Positions 33,797 to 42,876 of a stretch of DNA of 64,000 bases are shown here, piece by piece. This DNA is from JAGTVG01 sp965365275 (GTDB lineage: Bacteria > Bacteroidota > Bacteroidia > Cytophagales > Cyclobacteriaceae): positions 1 to 64,000 of the forward strand of contig CBDUBA010000003.1 of the NCBI GenBank assembly GCA_965365275.1. The letters are read 5' to 3'. The notes beneath the pieces were generated by a model. It was not told the DNA's origin. It was given only the letters and a program-made list of their open reading frames with translations, and did no database searches. The first letter of the stretch is position 1. Each line of letters starts with the position of its first letter. The translations under genes and the position numbers were made by a program.

Positions 33797-34723
33797 TTAG
33801 TTGGTTACTTCCCTGAATACATCTTCCAGTTTGGTTTCTATACCTGTCATTTCAAGCAGATACCATTTATTCTTTACACAAAGATCGAAGATATCCTTGC
33901 GTGAAGACAATTCTGGTTTGCTTTGTACAAGATAATATCCCTTTCTGAATTCTTCTTCATTTACTTTTTCAACAGAAGCAAGCCCGAGTAATGCTTTTTT
34001 GACCTTTGCCTTATCCCCTTCAATATTAACTGAAACCAGTTCCTGGCCCTGGGCCTGCTGCCTTAAGGTATCCGAAGTGCCATCAGCAACAATCTTTCCT
34101 CTGTTAATAATCAGGATCCTGTCGCAGGTAGCTTCCACCTCGGATAAAATATGGGAGCTCAGTATAACTGTCTTTTCTTTGCCAAGTTCTTTGATCAGGT
34201 TACGGATCTCTACGATCTGGTTGGGATCAAGGCCGGAGGTAGGTTCATCAAGGATAAGGACTTCCGGATCATGGATCATAGCCTGAGCGAGTCCCACCCT
34301 CTGTCTGAATCCTTTGGAAAGTTCATTGATCTTTTTATGCCTTTCAAGATTTAATCCACACACATCAACCATGTGATGGACCCTTGAATTCACTTCCTCT
34401 TTGGGAACACCCTGAATATCGGCACAGAATTTCAGGTAGTCGATGATGGCCATATCTGTGTATAGAGGATTATTTTCAGGGAGATACCCGATCCTCTTCT
34501 TGATCTCCTCCGGATGTTCCCCGGCCTGGAATCCCTCCACTGTGATGTTACCGTCAGTAGGCGCCATGTAACAAGTAATCATTCTCATGGTTGTACTTTT
34601 ACCAGCACCATTTGGGCCAAGGAAACCAACAACTTCTCCAGGCTTAACATCAAAAGATATATCATCCACTGCCTTCTGGTCACCATATTTCTTTGTTAGA
34701 TTCTCAACTACTATTGAAGCCAT
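33797..34723 (-). CDS. ABC transporter ATP-binding protein, GldA-like
   Basis: A 308-residue ATPase: Walker A GPNGAGKSTTMRM, Q-loop (GYLPENNPLYT), signature LSKGFRQRVGLAQA (a K in place of the common Gly-Gly), Walker B VLILDEPTSGLD and the H-loop (SSHIL). The C-terminal 90 residues form the usual extension of GldA/CcmA-type drug/ABC-2 ATPases, ending IETKLEDVFREVT. First gene of a four-gene operon with the GldF-like permease, GldG-like protein and DUF4340 protein. A short palindrome GCAAATTTGC lies about 20 bp upstream. Confidence 0.93.
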   Translation of the reverse strand: MASIVVENLTKKYGDQKAVDDISFDVKPGEVVGFLGPNGAGKSTTMRMITCYMAPTDGNITVEGFQAGEHPEEIKKRIGYLPENNPLYTDMAIIDYLKFCADIQGVPKEEVNSRVHHMVDVCGLNLERHKKINELSKGFRQRVGLAQAMIHDPEVLILDEPTSGLDPNQIVEIRNLIKELGKEKTVILSSHILSEVEATCDRILIINRGKIVADGTSDTLRQQAQGQELVSVNIEGDKAKVKKALLGLASVEKVNEEEFRKGYYLVQSKPELSSRKDIFDLCVKNKWYLLEMTGIETKLEDVFREVTN

Positions 34724-34856
34724 AATATCTTAATTTTCCGGTCGCAAATTTGCTTACTGATATGCAAAAAATCAACCTTTTTTAATATGTTTTAACATTT
34801 TTTAAGAAAAAATAAACAGTATAATCATTTTGAATTCCGGCCTGATTTTGATCCAA

Positions 34857-36383
34857 TTATGGAGCGGAAAAAAGGTTGATATCCCATACCATGGGCAGAA
34901 AATATCTCATGGCAAATACAATTATGATAACCGAGATAACATTCATCCAGAATCCGGTTCTTACCATATCAGATATCTTAATATATCCTGAACTGAATAC
35001 TATAGCATTTGGAGGTGTGGCTACAGGCAACATGAAGGCACAGCTGGCGGCCAGACAGGAAGAAATCATCAATCCATACGGATGAAATCCCAGGGCTGCA
35101 GAAATGGAGGCCATAATGGGAAGCAAGATCGAGGCGGTGGCAACATTTGAAGTGATCTCTGTCAGAAAATTAACGGTTGCCGTAACCACCAGGAGTATCA
35201 CCAGATATTGAGTGCCACTAATATACTGGATCTCAGTTCCTATCCAGGCAGCCAATCCGGTTTTGCTGAATCCGGCTGCGATAGCAAGTCCACCTCCGAA
35301 TAACAGCAAGATCCCCCAGGGTAACTTCCGGGCAGTGGGCCAATCGAGTATGGTATCATTACCCCGCGCAGGTATAATAAAAAGTATCAGTGCACCCATA
35401 ATTGCTATAATGGTATCATCGATTGCAGGGATGATCCTGGCCAGCAAAAATGATCTTGTGATCCAGGCCAAAGCTGTTAATCCGAATACCACAATTATCC
35501 TTTTTTCTTCCCGCTTGATCTCACCCAGTTTTTTAAGTTCATTATTTATAGTATTTGAGACGTGGGTAAAACGCTGAAAAGCGGGTTTGAATGCGATCAT
35601 AGTCAGGTATAACCAGCATATAATCAATAAGATCATGGAAAGTGGCAGACCGAACTTCATCCACTCAGAAAATGAAACTTCTGCATTATAATATTCCTTG
35701 GCTACGGCCGAGAATATGGCATTGGTAGGGGTTCCTATCAATGTGGCCATACCTCCGATCGATGCGGCATAGGCTATACCCAGCATCAAGGCCAGGCCAA
35801 ATTTTCGTTCTTCCGATTTGGCCTTATCACCTGCCTCAAGGGTAAAGAACTCACCGAACTGACGGGCTACTGCTAAAGCTATGGGAAGCATCATCATCGT
35901 TGTTGCTGTATTGGAGATCCACATCGAAAGCAAAGCCGTTGAGATCATAAAGCCAAAAATGATGCTCCGGATATTAGTACCCACAAGCTTAATGATAGTC
36001 AGGGCAATGCGCTTGTGAAGGCTCCATTTCTCCATAGCCAGTGCAATCATAAATCCCCCCATATAAAGAAATACCATTTTATGTCCATATGAACTTGTGG
36101 TCTCAGCTATTGATAAGGCTCCGGTAAGCGGAAACAGTACAATCGGTAACAGAGAAGTTGCCGGAATGGGTATTGCTTCAGTGATCCACCATGTAGCGAC
36201 CCATAAGGTACCGGCAAGTATGGCTACCCCTTCCTTTGATAAGCCTTCAGGCTGAAGAAATATGAAGACTAGTATAAAAAGTAAAGGTCCCAGTATCAGA
36301 CCTGTAAGTTTTCGCCTATTGAAATCAGTGAATATCATATAAAAAAGGTCCCTCAAGCAATCAAATTTTTTCCTGATTTGCAA
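34857..36383 (-). CDS. SLC13/DASS-family sodium:anion symporter
   Basis: A 508-residue transporter with about 12 hydrophobic segments, of the divalent anion:sodium symporter family that imports C4-dicarboxylates, citrate or sulfate. The two repeated SNT-type substrate/sodium motifs are present (WISNTATTMMMLP and EITSNVATASILLP), each preceded by hairpin segments. GTLWVATWWITEAIPIPATSLLP is the characteristic N-terminal block. The start at 36383 gives about 20 residues ahead of the first membrane segment; a start at a later Met (MIFTDF) is possible. It is divergent from the PfkB kinase gene and separated from the ABC operon by 130 bp. Substrate is not assigned. Confidence 0.9.
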   Translation of the reverse strand: MQIRKKFDCLRDLFYMIFTDFNRRKLTGLILGPLLFILVFIFLQPEGLSKEGVAILAGTLWVATWWITEAIPIPATSLLPIVLFPLTGALSIAETTSSYGHKMVFLYMGGFMIALAMEKWSLHKRIALTIIKLVGTNIRSIIFGFMISTALLSMWISNTATTMMMLPIALAVARQFGEFFTLEAGDKAKSEERKFGLALMLGIAYAASIGGMATLIGTPTNAIFSAVAKEYYNAEVSFSEWMKFGLPLSMILLIICWLYLTMIAFKPAFQRFTHVSNTINNELKKLGEIKREEKRIIVVFGLTALAWITRSFLLARIIPAIDDTIIAIMGALILFIIPARGNDTILDWPTARKLPWGILLLFGGGLAIAAGFSKTGLAAWIGTEIQYISGTQYLVILLVVTATVNFLTEITSNVATASILLPIMASISAALGFHPYGLMISSCLAASCAFMLPVATPPNAIVFSSGYIKISDMVRTGFWMNVISVIIIVFAMRYFLPMVWDINLFSAP

Positions 36384-36485
36384 ATAATCAGCTATTTTAA
36401 CCTTAATTTTTAAACATATTCTTATTGATGTTATTAAAAAAAGGATAAGGTTGTGAACCGTAGTAAATTATAATTATAATTATAT

Positions 36486-36656
36486 ATGAACAGGTCAACG
36501 GTCAACATGGTACCTAAGCACGGTGATTTAATATGCTGGCAACATTTTCTGTGCCTTCCTGCGGAAGTCCTTTTATACGGATCAGACTATCGCAGATTAT
36601 CTGATTCCCCTGACCATGAACCTGCTATTGTTAAACCTTATAGCGATCTGGCATGA
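36486..36656 (+). CDS. Small ORF overlapping the PfkB kinase start
   Basis: A 56-codon ORF (begins MNRSTVNMVPKHGD, ends PYSDLA) occupies most of the 269-bp gap before the kinase gene. Its TGA stop overlaps the kinase ATG as ATGA, the arrangement used for translational coupling. Amino-acid use is ordinary for a soluble protein, with three Cys/Trp-type rare residues (ICWQHFLCL). I recognise no family, and no good ribosome-binding site precedes it. It may be a real small protein, a leader ORF, or a chance frame. The rest of the gap is A+T-rich with no other feature. Confidence 0.4.
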   Translation: MNRSTVNMVPKHGDLICWQHFLCLPAEVLLYGSDYRRLSDSPDHEPAIVKPYSDLA

Positions 36657-37669
36657 AAGAAAGAAATGGAATAGCCGCTGCAGGCAACTGGATACTCGAT
36701 ATTACCAAGATCATCGATGTATATCCTGAACAGGATACCCTGGCCAACATTTCAGCACAATCCTCCAACAATGGGGGAGCCCCTTATAATGTCCTTAAGG
36801 ATCTGGCCAGGCTCGAAGCTCCTTTTCCATTGTATGGCATCGGTTTGGTTGGAAATGATGAAACCGGAAAGCAGATTGAAAAAGATTGCGAAAATCATTC
36901 AATAGATACAAGCCAGATAAGTTATTCATCCGATGCAGGTACCTCTTATACTGATGTAATGCTGGTCAGGGATACAGGGCGAAGGACTTTTTATCATTAC
37001 CGTGGAGCCAATGCTCTATTTGATCTGCAACATATAGATCTGAGCGATCTGCCTGCCAGGATTTTGCATCTTGGTTATCTTCTTCTTCTGGACAGCCTCG
37101 ATGAAGTTAAAGCCAACGGGCGGACGCACGCCTCTGTATTATTGGAAGAGGCCAGGGCGCTGGGCTTCAAAACTACAGTTGATCTTGTCAGTGAGAACAG
37201 TGACCGCTTCAAATCTATTATTATTCCTTCTCTTCCCTATATCGATGTTTTGTTTTGTAATGAATATGAAGCCGGCAAACTTACTGACATTGGTATAAAC
37301 ACTGAGAATCCTGAACTGGATAAAATAAAAGAGTTAATTACCGGGCTACTGAATATGGGTGTAAAAGAATGGGTGATCTTACACTTTCCTACAGGATGTG
37401 CAGCCGGAAATACCCAGGGTGAATTGGTTTACCAGGGGAGTGTAAATATGCCCGAAGGTTCGATAATCGGAACCACCGGGGCCGGGGATGCTTTTGCAGC
37501 AGGGACATTGTATGGCTACCATGAAAACTGGTCTATGGATAAATGCCTGGAACTGGGGGTAAGCTGCGCAGCCATGTCGCTAACCCAGGCAGGATGCTCA
37601 GACGGAATTGGAACAAAAGCAGAATGCCTGAAAATAGGGCAGCGGTATGGATACAGGAAATTGAAATAA
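36653..37669 (+). CDS. PfkB-family carbohydrate kinase
   Basis: A 338-residue ribokinase-superfamily kinase. AGNWILDI near the start, SNNGGAPYNVLKDLARL (first PfkB signature region with the Gly pair), GLVGNDETGKQIE and the C-terminal signature GTTGAGDAFAAGTLYG with the catalytic Asp and anion hole are all present. It transfers phosphate from ATP to a sugar or sugar phosphate; the substrate is unknown. The ATG overlaps the stop of a 56-codon ORF. It is 59 bp upstream of the glycan operon but a promoter-like site lies between, so it is probably transcribed separately. Confidence 0.92.
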   Translation: MKERNGIAAAGNWILDITKIIDVYPEQDTLANISAQSSNNGGAPYNVLKDLARLEAPFPLYGIGLVGNDETGKQIEKDCENHSIDTSQISYSSDAGTSYTDVMLVRDTGRRTFYHYRGANALFDLQHIDLSDLPARILHLGYLLLLDSLDEVKANGRTHASVLLEEARALGFKTTVDLVSENSDRFKSIIIPSLPYIDVLFCNEYEAGKLTDIGINTENPELDKIKELITGLLNMGVKEWVILHFPTGCAAGNTQGELVYQGSVNMPEGSIIGTTGAGDAFAAGTLYGYHENWSMDKCLELGVSCAAMSLTQAGCSDGIGTKAECLKIGQRYGYRKLK

Positions 37670-37674
37670 GAGGG

Positions 37675-37707
37675 TTTGTCCCCTTCCGTATTTTTTTACT
37701 AACTTCG
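37675..37707 (+). promoter_or_regulatory. Putative promoter of the surface-glycan operon
   Basis: TTTG (37675-37678), 21-bp spacer, TAACTTCG (37700-37707), one base from TAnnTTTG. The start codon of the YfhO gene follows 21 bp later. It fits the Bacteroidota consensus but is unproven. Confidence 0.4.
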
Positions 37708-37728
37708 TCGATATTCTAATTCTAGCAG

Positions 37729-40179
37729 ATGAAAAACATAAATTTCCAGAAAGATGTGCTTCCTCACCTGGTAGCTGTGGCCATTTTTCTTGTAGTGGTA
37801 GTTATATTTTACCGGCCGGCTTTCTTTGAAGATAAAGCACTTTCGCAGCATGATATTTTAATGGCAAAAGGTCCCTCAAAAGCACTTGAAGACTTTAGGG
37901 AAGAATACGGCAGGGAAGGTCTCTGGGCTTCGAATATTTTCAGCGGCATGCCTGCATATCTTGTAGGCGTCAGCTGGAGTGGTGATCTGTTTCGTTATAT
38001 ATACCACTTATCGTATCTCGACCTGCCAAGTCCTGCACGGCTCACATTTCCGGCCATGCTATCTTTTTACATTTTGTTGATCGCATTCGGGGTAAGGCCT
38101 TATTTAGCAATAGGCGGAGCGATTGCCTATGGATTATCTTCATTTAACATTATAAGCATAATCGCCGGCCATAATCTGAAAGTGCTTGCTGTGGCTTATG
38201 CTCCACTCGTTATTGCTGGTGTCCACCTTGTCTTTCATAATAAAAGAATAGCTGGTTTGATACTGACCATTATAGGATTATACCTTCAGATCAGGGTAAA
38301 CCACCTTCAGATCACATATTACCTGATGCTGATCTTATTATTTTATGGACTTTTTCAACTGTATTCCGCTTACAAAACCAAAACACTTAAATATTTTTTT
38401 CAATCCGTAGGACTACTTATGATCCCGCTTATCCTGGCCGTAGGAATAAATTTCGGAAAATTGTGGTCAGTATACAGTTACTCTAAATACAGCATCAGAG
38501 GACCTTCTGAATTAAAGGTTGCAGGACAAGAAAAGGATGATGGTTTGTCCAAGGAATATGCCTTTAATTACAGCAATGGTATTTTCGAACCACTCACCCT
38601 CATGATCCCTAATATCTTGGGTGGCCCGAGTATACAGGAACTGGACAGAAGTTCGAATACAGGAGAAGTATTAAGAAGGAATAACGTACCGGGAAACCAG
38701 GCATCGGATTTTTTGAAAAATGCCAGGACGTATTGGGGGAAACAACCATTTACCGGGGGACCCTTTTATGCTGGCGCCACAATCATCTTCCTTTTTATTC
38801 TGGGCATAGTTTTCACCAGAGGTACCGTCAAACACTGGCTGATTACCATTACAATAGTTGCGGTTGTTCTGAGCTGGGGTAAAAATTTCTCATCCTTTAA
38901 TTATTTTATATTCGATTACTTCCCGGGTTATAATAAATTTCGATCCGTAACATTTATTATTTCCATTGCCCTGATCAGTATTCCTTTGCTGGGATTTATC
39001 GGGCTGAATAAATTGATAGATGATTCGGAAAATCCTCAGACCCTTAAAAAGCTGTTATTGGCCCTGTCTGTAGCCGGGGGTTTTTGTATTCTGTTACTTT
39101 TGATGTCAGGATTGTTCAGCTATCAATCACCTGTCGATGAACAATTGCCTGACTGGCTTGCAAGCGCTTTGCAAAAAGACCGGAAGGGATTATTACTCAG
39201 CGATACATTCCGATCACTTGTTTTGATCTTGCTGCTTGGGGGATCTATGTATTTTTATCTGAAGAAAAAGCTTAACCTGGGTGTTTTGACCGCCCTTTTT
39301 ATCCTATTGATCACCTTCGATGTCTGGAATGTAAGCCGAAGATTCCTGGATACGGATGACTTCGAAAGAAATCCCGTGAAAAATTATTTCTCACCCAATG
39401 ATGCTGATTCCGAAATACTGAAAGATGACAGCGATTACCGGGTATTAAATTTCAGGGATCCGTTTAATGATGGAAGAACCTCGTATTTCCACCAGTCTGT
39501 AGGAGGATATCACGGGGCAAAACTACTCAGGTATCAGCAATTGATTGAAAAACCACTGAGTAGTGATATACAGAAAACAATCGGCAAAATACAGGAAAGT
39601 ACTATGGATTTCGAGGATAGTCATGTTATTAATATGCTGAATGCAAAGTATTTCCTTGCCGGAACAGCAAGAAATGCGGTTATCAGAAATAACCATAACA
39701 ATGGCAGTGCCTGGTTTGTCAATTCAGTAAAGCATGTAAACTCTCCTGATGAGGAGTATAAAACGGTTGCTGAGATCAATACAAAAACAGAAGCCGTCGT
39801 GGACATTTCCAAATTTAACATATCCTCAGAAACATATTATGGCGATGGTCAAATAAAACTCATATCGAAGTTTCCTGACCGGATCAAGTATGAATGCAAT
39901 AACGATTCCCAATCATTTGCCGTTTTCTCAGAGATATATTATCCTGACGGCTGGAAAGCGACCATCAATGGAGGGGAAGTTGATATAATAAGAGTCAATT
40001 ATGTGTTGCGCGGTTTGGAAATTCCTCCGGGAAGGAATGAAATTGAATTTAGTTTCCGGCCTAAGGTATATTTTAAAGGCAACCTGATCATGAGATGGAC
40101 TTCAATAGTCGCATACTTAGTTATTTTGGGATTGATTATTATTGGTTATACCGGTAAAAAAGGTCGGTCTGAAGAATGA
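37729..40179 (+). CDS. YfhO-family membrane protein
   Basis: An 816-residue polytopic membrane protein of the YfhO family: a long GT-C-like membrane part (first helix LPHLVAVAIFLVVVVIFYRP, then a QHD motif in the first extracytoplasmic loop, ALSQHDILMAKGP), about 12-14 further helices, and a C-terminal beta-rich extracytoplasmic domain (SEIYYPDGWKATINGG, FSFRPKVYF) before a last helix. Some YfhO proteins glycosylate teichoic acids in Firmicutes; the Bacteroidota form is functionally unclear. It is the first gene of the glycan cluster and overlaps the next gene by 4 bp (ATGA), so a role in lipid-linked sugar transfer is the natural inference. Confidence 0.88.
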   Translation: MKNINFQKDVLPHLVAVAIFLVVVVIFYRPAFFEDKALSQHDILMAKGPSKALEDFREEYGREGLWASNIFSGMPAYLVGVSWSGDLFRYIYHLSYLDLPSPARLTFPAMLSFYILLIAFGVRPYLAIGGAIAYGLSSFNIISIIAGHNLKVLAVAYAPLVIAGVHLVFHNKRIAGLILTIIGLYLQIRVNHLQITYYLMLILLFYGLFQLYSAYKTKTLKYFFQSVGLLMIPLILAVGINFGKLWSVYSYSKYSIRGPSELKVAGQEKDDGLSKEYAFNYSNGIFEPLTLMIPNILGGPSIQELDRSSNTGEVLRRNNVPGNQASDFLKNARTYWGKQPFTGGPFYAGATIIFLFILGIVFTRGTVKHWLITITIVAVVLSWGKNFSSFNYFIFDYFPGYNKFRSVTFIISIALISIPLLGFIGLNKLIDDSENPQTLKKLLLALSVAGGFCILLLLMSGLFSYQSPVDEQLPDWLASALQKDRKGLLLSDTFRSLVLILLLGGSMYFYLKKKLNLGVLTALFILLITFDVWNVSRRFLDTDDFERNPVKNYFSPNDADSEILKDDSDYRVLNFRDPFNDGRTSYFHQSVGGYHGAKLLRYQQLIEKPLSSDIQKTIGKIQESTMDFEDSHVINMLNAKYFLAGTARNAVIRNNHNNGSAWFVNSVKHVNSPDEEYKTVAEINTKTEAVVDISKFNISSETYYGDGQIKLISKFPDRIKYECNNDSQSFAVFSEIYYPDGWKATINGGEVDIIRVNYVLRGLEIPPGRNEIEFSFRPKVYFKGNLIMRWTSIVAYLVILGLIIIGYTGKKGRSEE

Positions 40180-41483
40180 AAAAAGTCCTGATCATCAGCT
40201 ATTACTGGCCGCCTGCCGGGGGTATTTCAGTACACAGATCACTTAAGTTTGCTAAGTACCTGAGAAAATACAATTGGGAACCGGTTGTTTATGTGCCTTC
40301 AAACGCAGATTATCCATACTTTGATGAGGGCAATTATAAAGATATACCTGAAAATCTTAGCGTATTGACCCATCCTGTAAGGGAACCTTTTAAATTATTT
40401 AAAAAATTATCAGGAAGATCGAAGGATGAATCCCTGAATAATATAGTGCATGTCAGGACCCGCAAGCAATCATGGATTGATAAACTGGGGATATGGATCC
40501 GCGGGAATTTCTTTATTCCGGATGCTCGTTCTTTATGGATACGGCCATCGGTCCGATACCTTTCTGCTTACCTGAGATCAAACAGGATTGATGCCATATT
40601 TGCCGACGGGCCACCCCATACGAACAATGTGATTGCGATGAAATTAAGTAAAAAGCATGGGATCCCTTACCTGGCCGATTTTCAGGATCCCTGGACCCAG
40701 GTTGATTATTATGACCTCTTCCCCATCACAAAATGGGCTGATAAAAAACATAAAAGGCTTGAGCAGGAAGTATTCAGGCAAGCCTCCAAAATTACCATAG
40801 CCAGCCCATCCTGGAAAACAGATCTGGAACAAATCGGGGCCAGGAATGTGGATGTACTTTACTGGGGATTTGACGAGGAAGATTTTTCTGACCTGACCGC
40901 TATTGAGAATCCTTACTTTTCCATTACCCATATCGGATTATTGGGATTTGACAGGAATCCTGAATTCCTTTTCAAGGTTTTGGGTGAATTGAAAGAAGAA
41001 AACGATGAGTTTGGTAAAAATCTGAAGATAATACTTGCGGGACAGATCGATTACAGCGTTAAAAAGACAATATCAGAATACAACCTGGACGTTAATGTTG
41101 AGTATCATGGTATTATAGACCGAATTTCGGCATTAAAGATTGCTAAGGGTTCCTCATTATTACTTTTACTTTTAAATAAAGCAAAAAATGCTAAAGGACG
41201 GTTGCCTGGTAAATTGTATGAATATCTGCGGTTAAGGCGACCTGTGTTAACTTTAGGATTGAAAAACAGTGATGCAGAGCAAATTATCAGGGAGACTGCC
41301 TCGGGTAAAAGTTACGAATATGATGAGGTTGATAAAATCCGGAATTACATATTGGATTCATATAATAAATTCAAAAACAATCAGCTGACTCAAACAAAGG
41401 GAAATATAGACTTTTACAGTGTGGAGAACCAAACCAGGAGATTGGCTGAATTCTTAAGTGAGATAAGTAGTAAAAATGATTAA
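40176..41483 (+). CDS. Glycosyltransferase, GT4-like
   Basis: A 435-residue GT-B-type glycosyltransferase. The N-terminus KVLIISYYWPPAGGISVHR is the acceptor-domain glycine loop typical of GT4-like proteins; DAIFADGPPHTNNVIA and LADFQDPWTQ follow. The C-terminal domain has ITHIGLLGFDRNPEFLFKVL and PGKLYEYLRLRRPVL, the latter containing the usual donor-site Glu (KLYEYL). It overlaps YfhO by 4 bp and the next gene by 8 bp. It likely builds the oligosaccharide to which the nonulosonic acid is added. Donor sugar unknown. Confidence 0.9.
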   Translation: MKKVLIISYYWPPAGGISVHRSLKFAKYLRKYNWEPVVYVPSNADYPYFDEGNYKDIPENLSVLTHPVREPFKLFKKLSGRSKDESLNNIVHVRTRKQSWIDKLGIWIRGNFFIPDARSLWIRPSVRYLSAYLRSNRIDAIFADGPPHTNNVIAMKLSKKHGIPYLADFQDPWTQVDYYDLFPITKWADKKHKRLEQEVFRQASKITIASPSWKTDLEQIGARNVDVLYWGFDEEDFSDLTAIENPYFSITHIGLLGFDRNPEFLFKVLGELKEENDEFGKNLKIILAGQIDYSVKKTISEYNLDVNVEYHGIIDRISALKIAKGSSLLLLLLNKAKNAKGRLPGKLYEYLRLRRPVLTLGLKNSDAEQIIRETASGKSYEYDEVDKIRNYILDSYNKFKNNQLTQTKGNIDFYSVENQTRRLAEFLSEISSKND

Positions 41484-42876
41484 AGGCAAAAGGATTTTAT
41501 GCTATCTGGATAATGACAGAGGCAGGGATGCGGAAATGATGCTTCCATTGGTGTATTTTATTGAAAATGTATTGGAATGCTCGGTAGAGTACGCTTTTGT
41601 ATGGGATGTTCACGCTATTTACAGAAAAAAACCAGACCTGGTTCTCCTCCCAAATGCCATCGGTTCACCGCTAAATTATCAGATATCCAGATATGCATAC
41701 AATCAAAATTTAAAGGTTTTTGCCTTGATATCGGAGGGAAACTTCAGAACCGATGGAACCTTTAAATATTGGGGATATAATAAGGATAAGATATTTTACG
41801 AAGATTTCATTTGCCTGTGGTCCAGGAGAACTTATGATTTTTTATCAGAAAATGAACCTGATCATATAGATAAAATGGTAGTTACCGGGGGTGTTGGATT
41901 TGACAGGTATAAAATCTATTCCTTTAAATCAAAAAAAGAATTCCTGCAGGAACGCGGTTTATCCCATTTTAAGAAAGTGATTGGATATGCAGGCTGGGCT
42001 TTCGGGAAATTATTCAATAAACAGGGGCGTACCGAAATAAGGTACCTGCATAAAAATAATCCGGATAGAATTAACTGGATGCAAGAGCAAATGTACCTTG
42101 TAGAAGATATTTTGAAGAAATGCGTGGAGTCTAATCCCGATACTTTATTCATCCTTAAAAGGCATCCCAATGAAGCCAATCCTTCCATTGTCGGAGAGGG
42201 AATGAACGAGATGCTAAGATTAAAAGACTATCCTAATGTGATCTATGTAAAAGAAGAAGAGAATATTCATGACCTGATTAACATCTCTGATATCTGGATG
42301 GCCTTTGAAAGTACCACTGCTTTAGAATCATGGATCATGAGAGAAACCCATCCGACAATACTGATCAATCCGGATCCTGAGTTTAAGAGGGACAAGTTAC
42401 ATTTAGGATCGGTCATTGCGAAAGGATATCCTGAATTGCAGAGAATGATCGATGAGTTCTATGCTACAGGTACGATAAAGGAATTCTTTACAACAGAGTT
42501 AAAGCAACATAGGTCCAAATTGATTAAAGACACGATTGGATTTGGTGATGGATTTAACCATATCCGAACTGGTCTGTACCTGAGCAAAAGTCTTGAAAAG
42601 GCTGATTCAAAGCAGGCCAGGTTTGTGTTTTCCTTTAATTACTATTTGAAATTTCGGTTATTACATTTAGTTAAGTATTTTTATATCAGGAATCTGTTTG
42701 AAAAATTGCCAAAATTCAAGAAAACAGTATGGCTCTTTGAGCGGTATAAATTGGAAAATATAAATGTTCTGAAACAGCAGTATTGGCCTTTTCTTTCTAA
42801 TTTTTACAGTAAAAATAGTATTAAGCAGCAGTATAAGGATAGATCATTATCTCAAAATCTAAAAATAAATGATTGA
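41476..42876 (+). CDS. Surface-carbohydrate biosynthesis glycosyltransferase-like protein
   Basis: A 466-residue soluble protein. RILCYLDNDRGRDAEMMLPL starts the first Rossmann-like domain; DLVLLPNAIGSPLN and FALISEGNFRTDG follow; the second domain has TLFILKRHPNE, ISDIWMAFESTTALESWIM and a run of basic, aromatic helices at the C-terminus that could touch the membrane. The HP-(x)n-E/ST-ALE pattern recalls capsule-type and CDP-glycerol-type GT-B transferases and the surface-carbohydrate proteins found beside nonulosonic acid genes. It overlaps both neighbours. It could be the nonulosonic acid transferase of this cluster, but that is inference. Confidence 0.65.
   Translation: MIKGKRILCYLDNDRGRDAEMMLPLVYFIENVLECSVEYAFVWDVHAIYRKKPDLVLLPNAIGSPLNYQISRYAYNQNLKVFALISEGNFRTDGTFKYWGYNKDKIFYEDFICLWSRRTYDFLSENEPDHIDKMVVTGGVGFDRYKIYSFKSKKEFLQERGLSHFKKVIGYAGWAFGKLFNKQGRTEIRYLHKNNPDRINWMQEQMYLVEDILKKCVESNPDTLFILKRHPNEANPSIVGEGMNEMLRLKDYPNVIYVKEEENIHDLINISDIWMAFESTTALESWIMRETHPTILINPDPEFKRDKLHLGSVIAKGYPELQRMIDEFYATGTIKEFFTTELKQHRSKLIKDTIGFGDGFNHIRTGLYLSKSLEKADSKQARFVFSFNYYLKFRLLHLVKYFYIRNLFEKLPKFKKTVWLFERYKLENINVLKQQYWPFLSNFYSKNSIKQQYKDRSLSQNLKIND

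Noticed and set aside
31521..34723. A true gliding-motility gld operon
   Set aside because: Only GldA/F/G-like genes plus DUF4340 are present. The same set occurs in non-gliding bacteria, and no other gld or type IX secretion gene is in the window.
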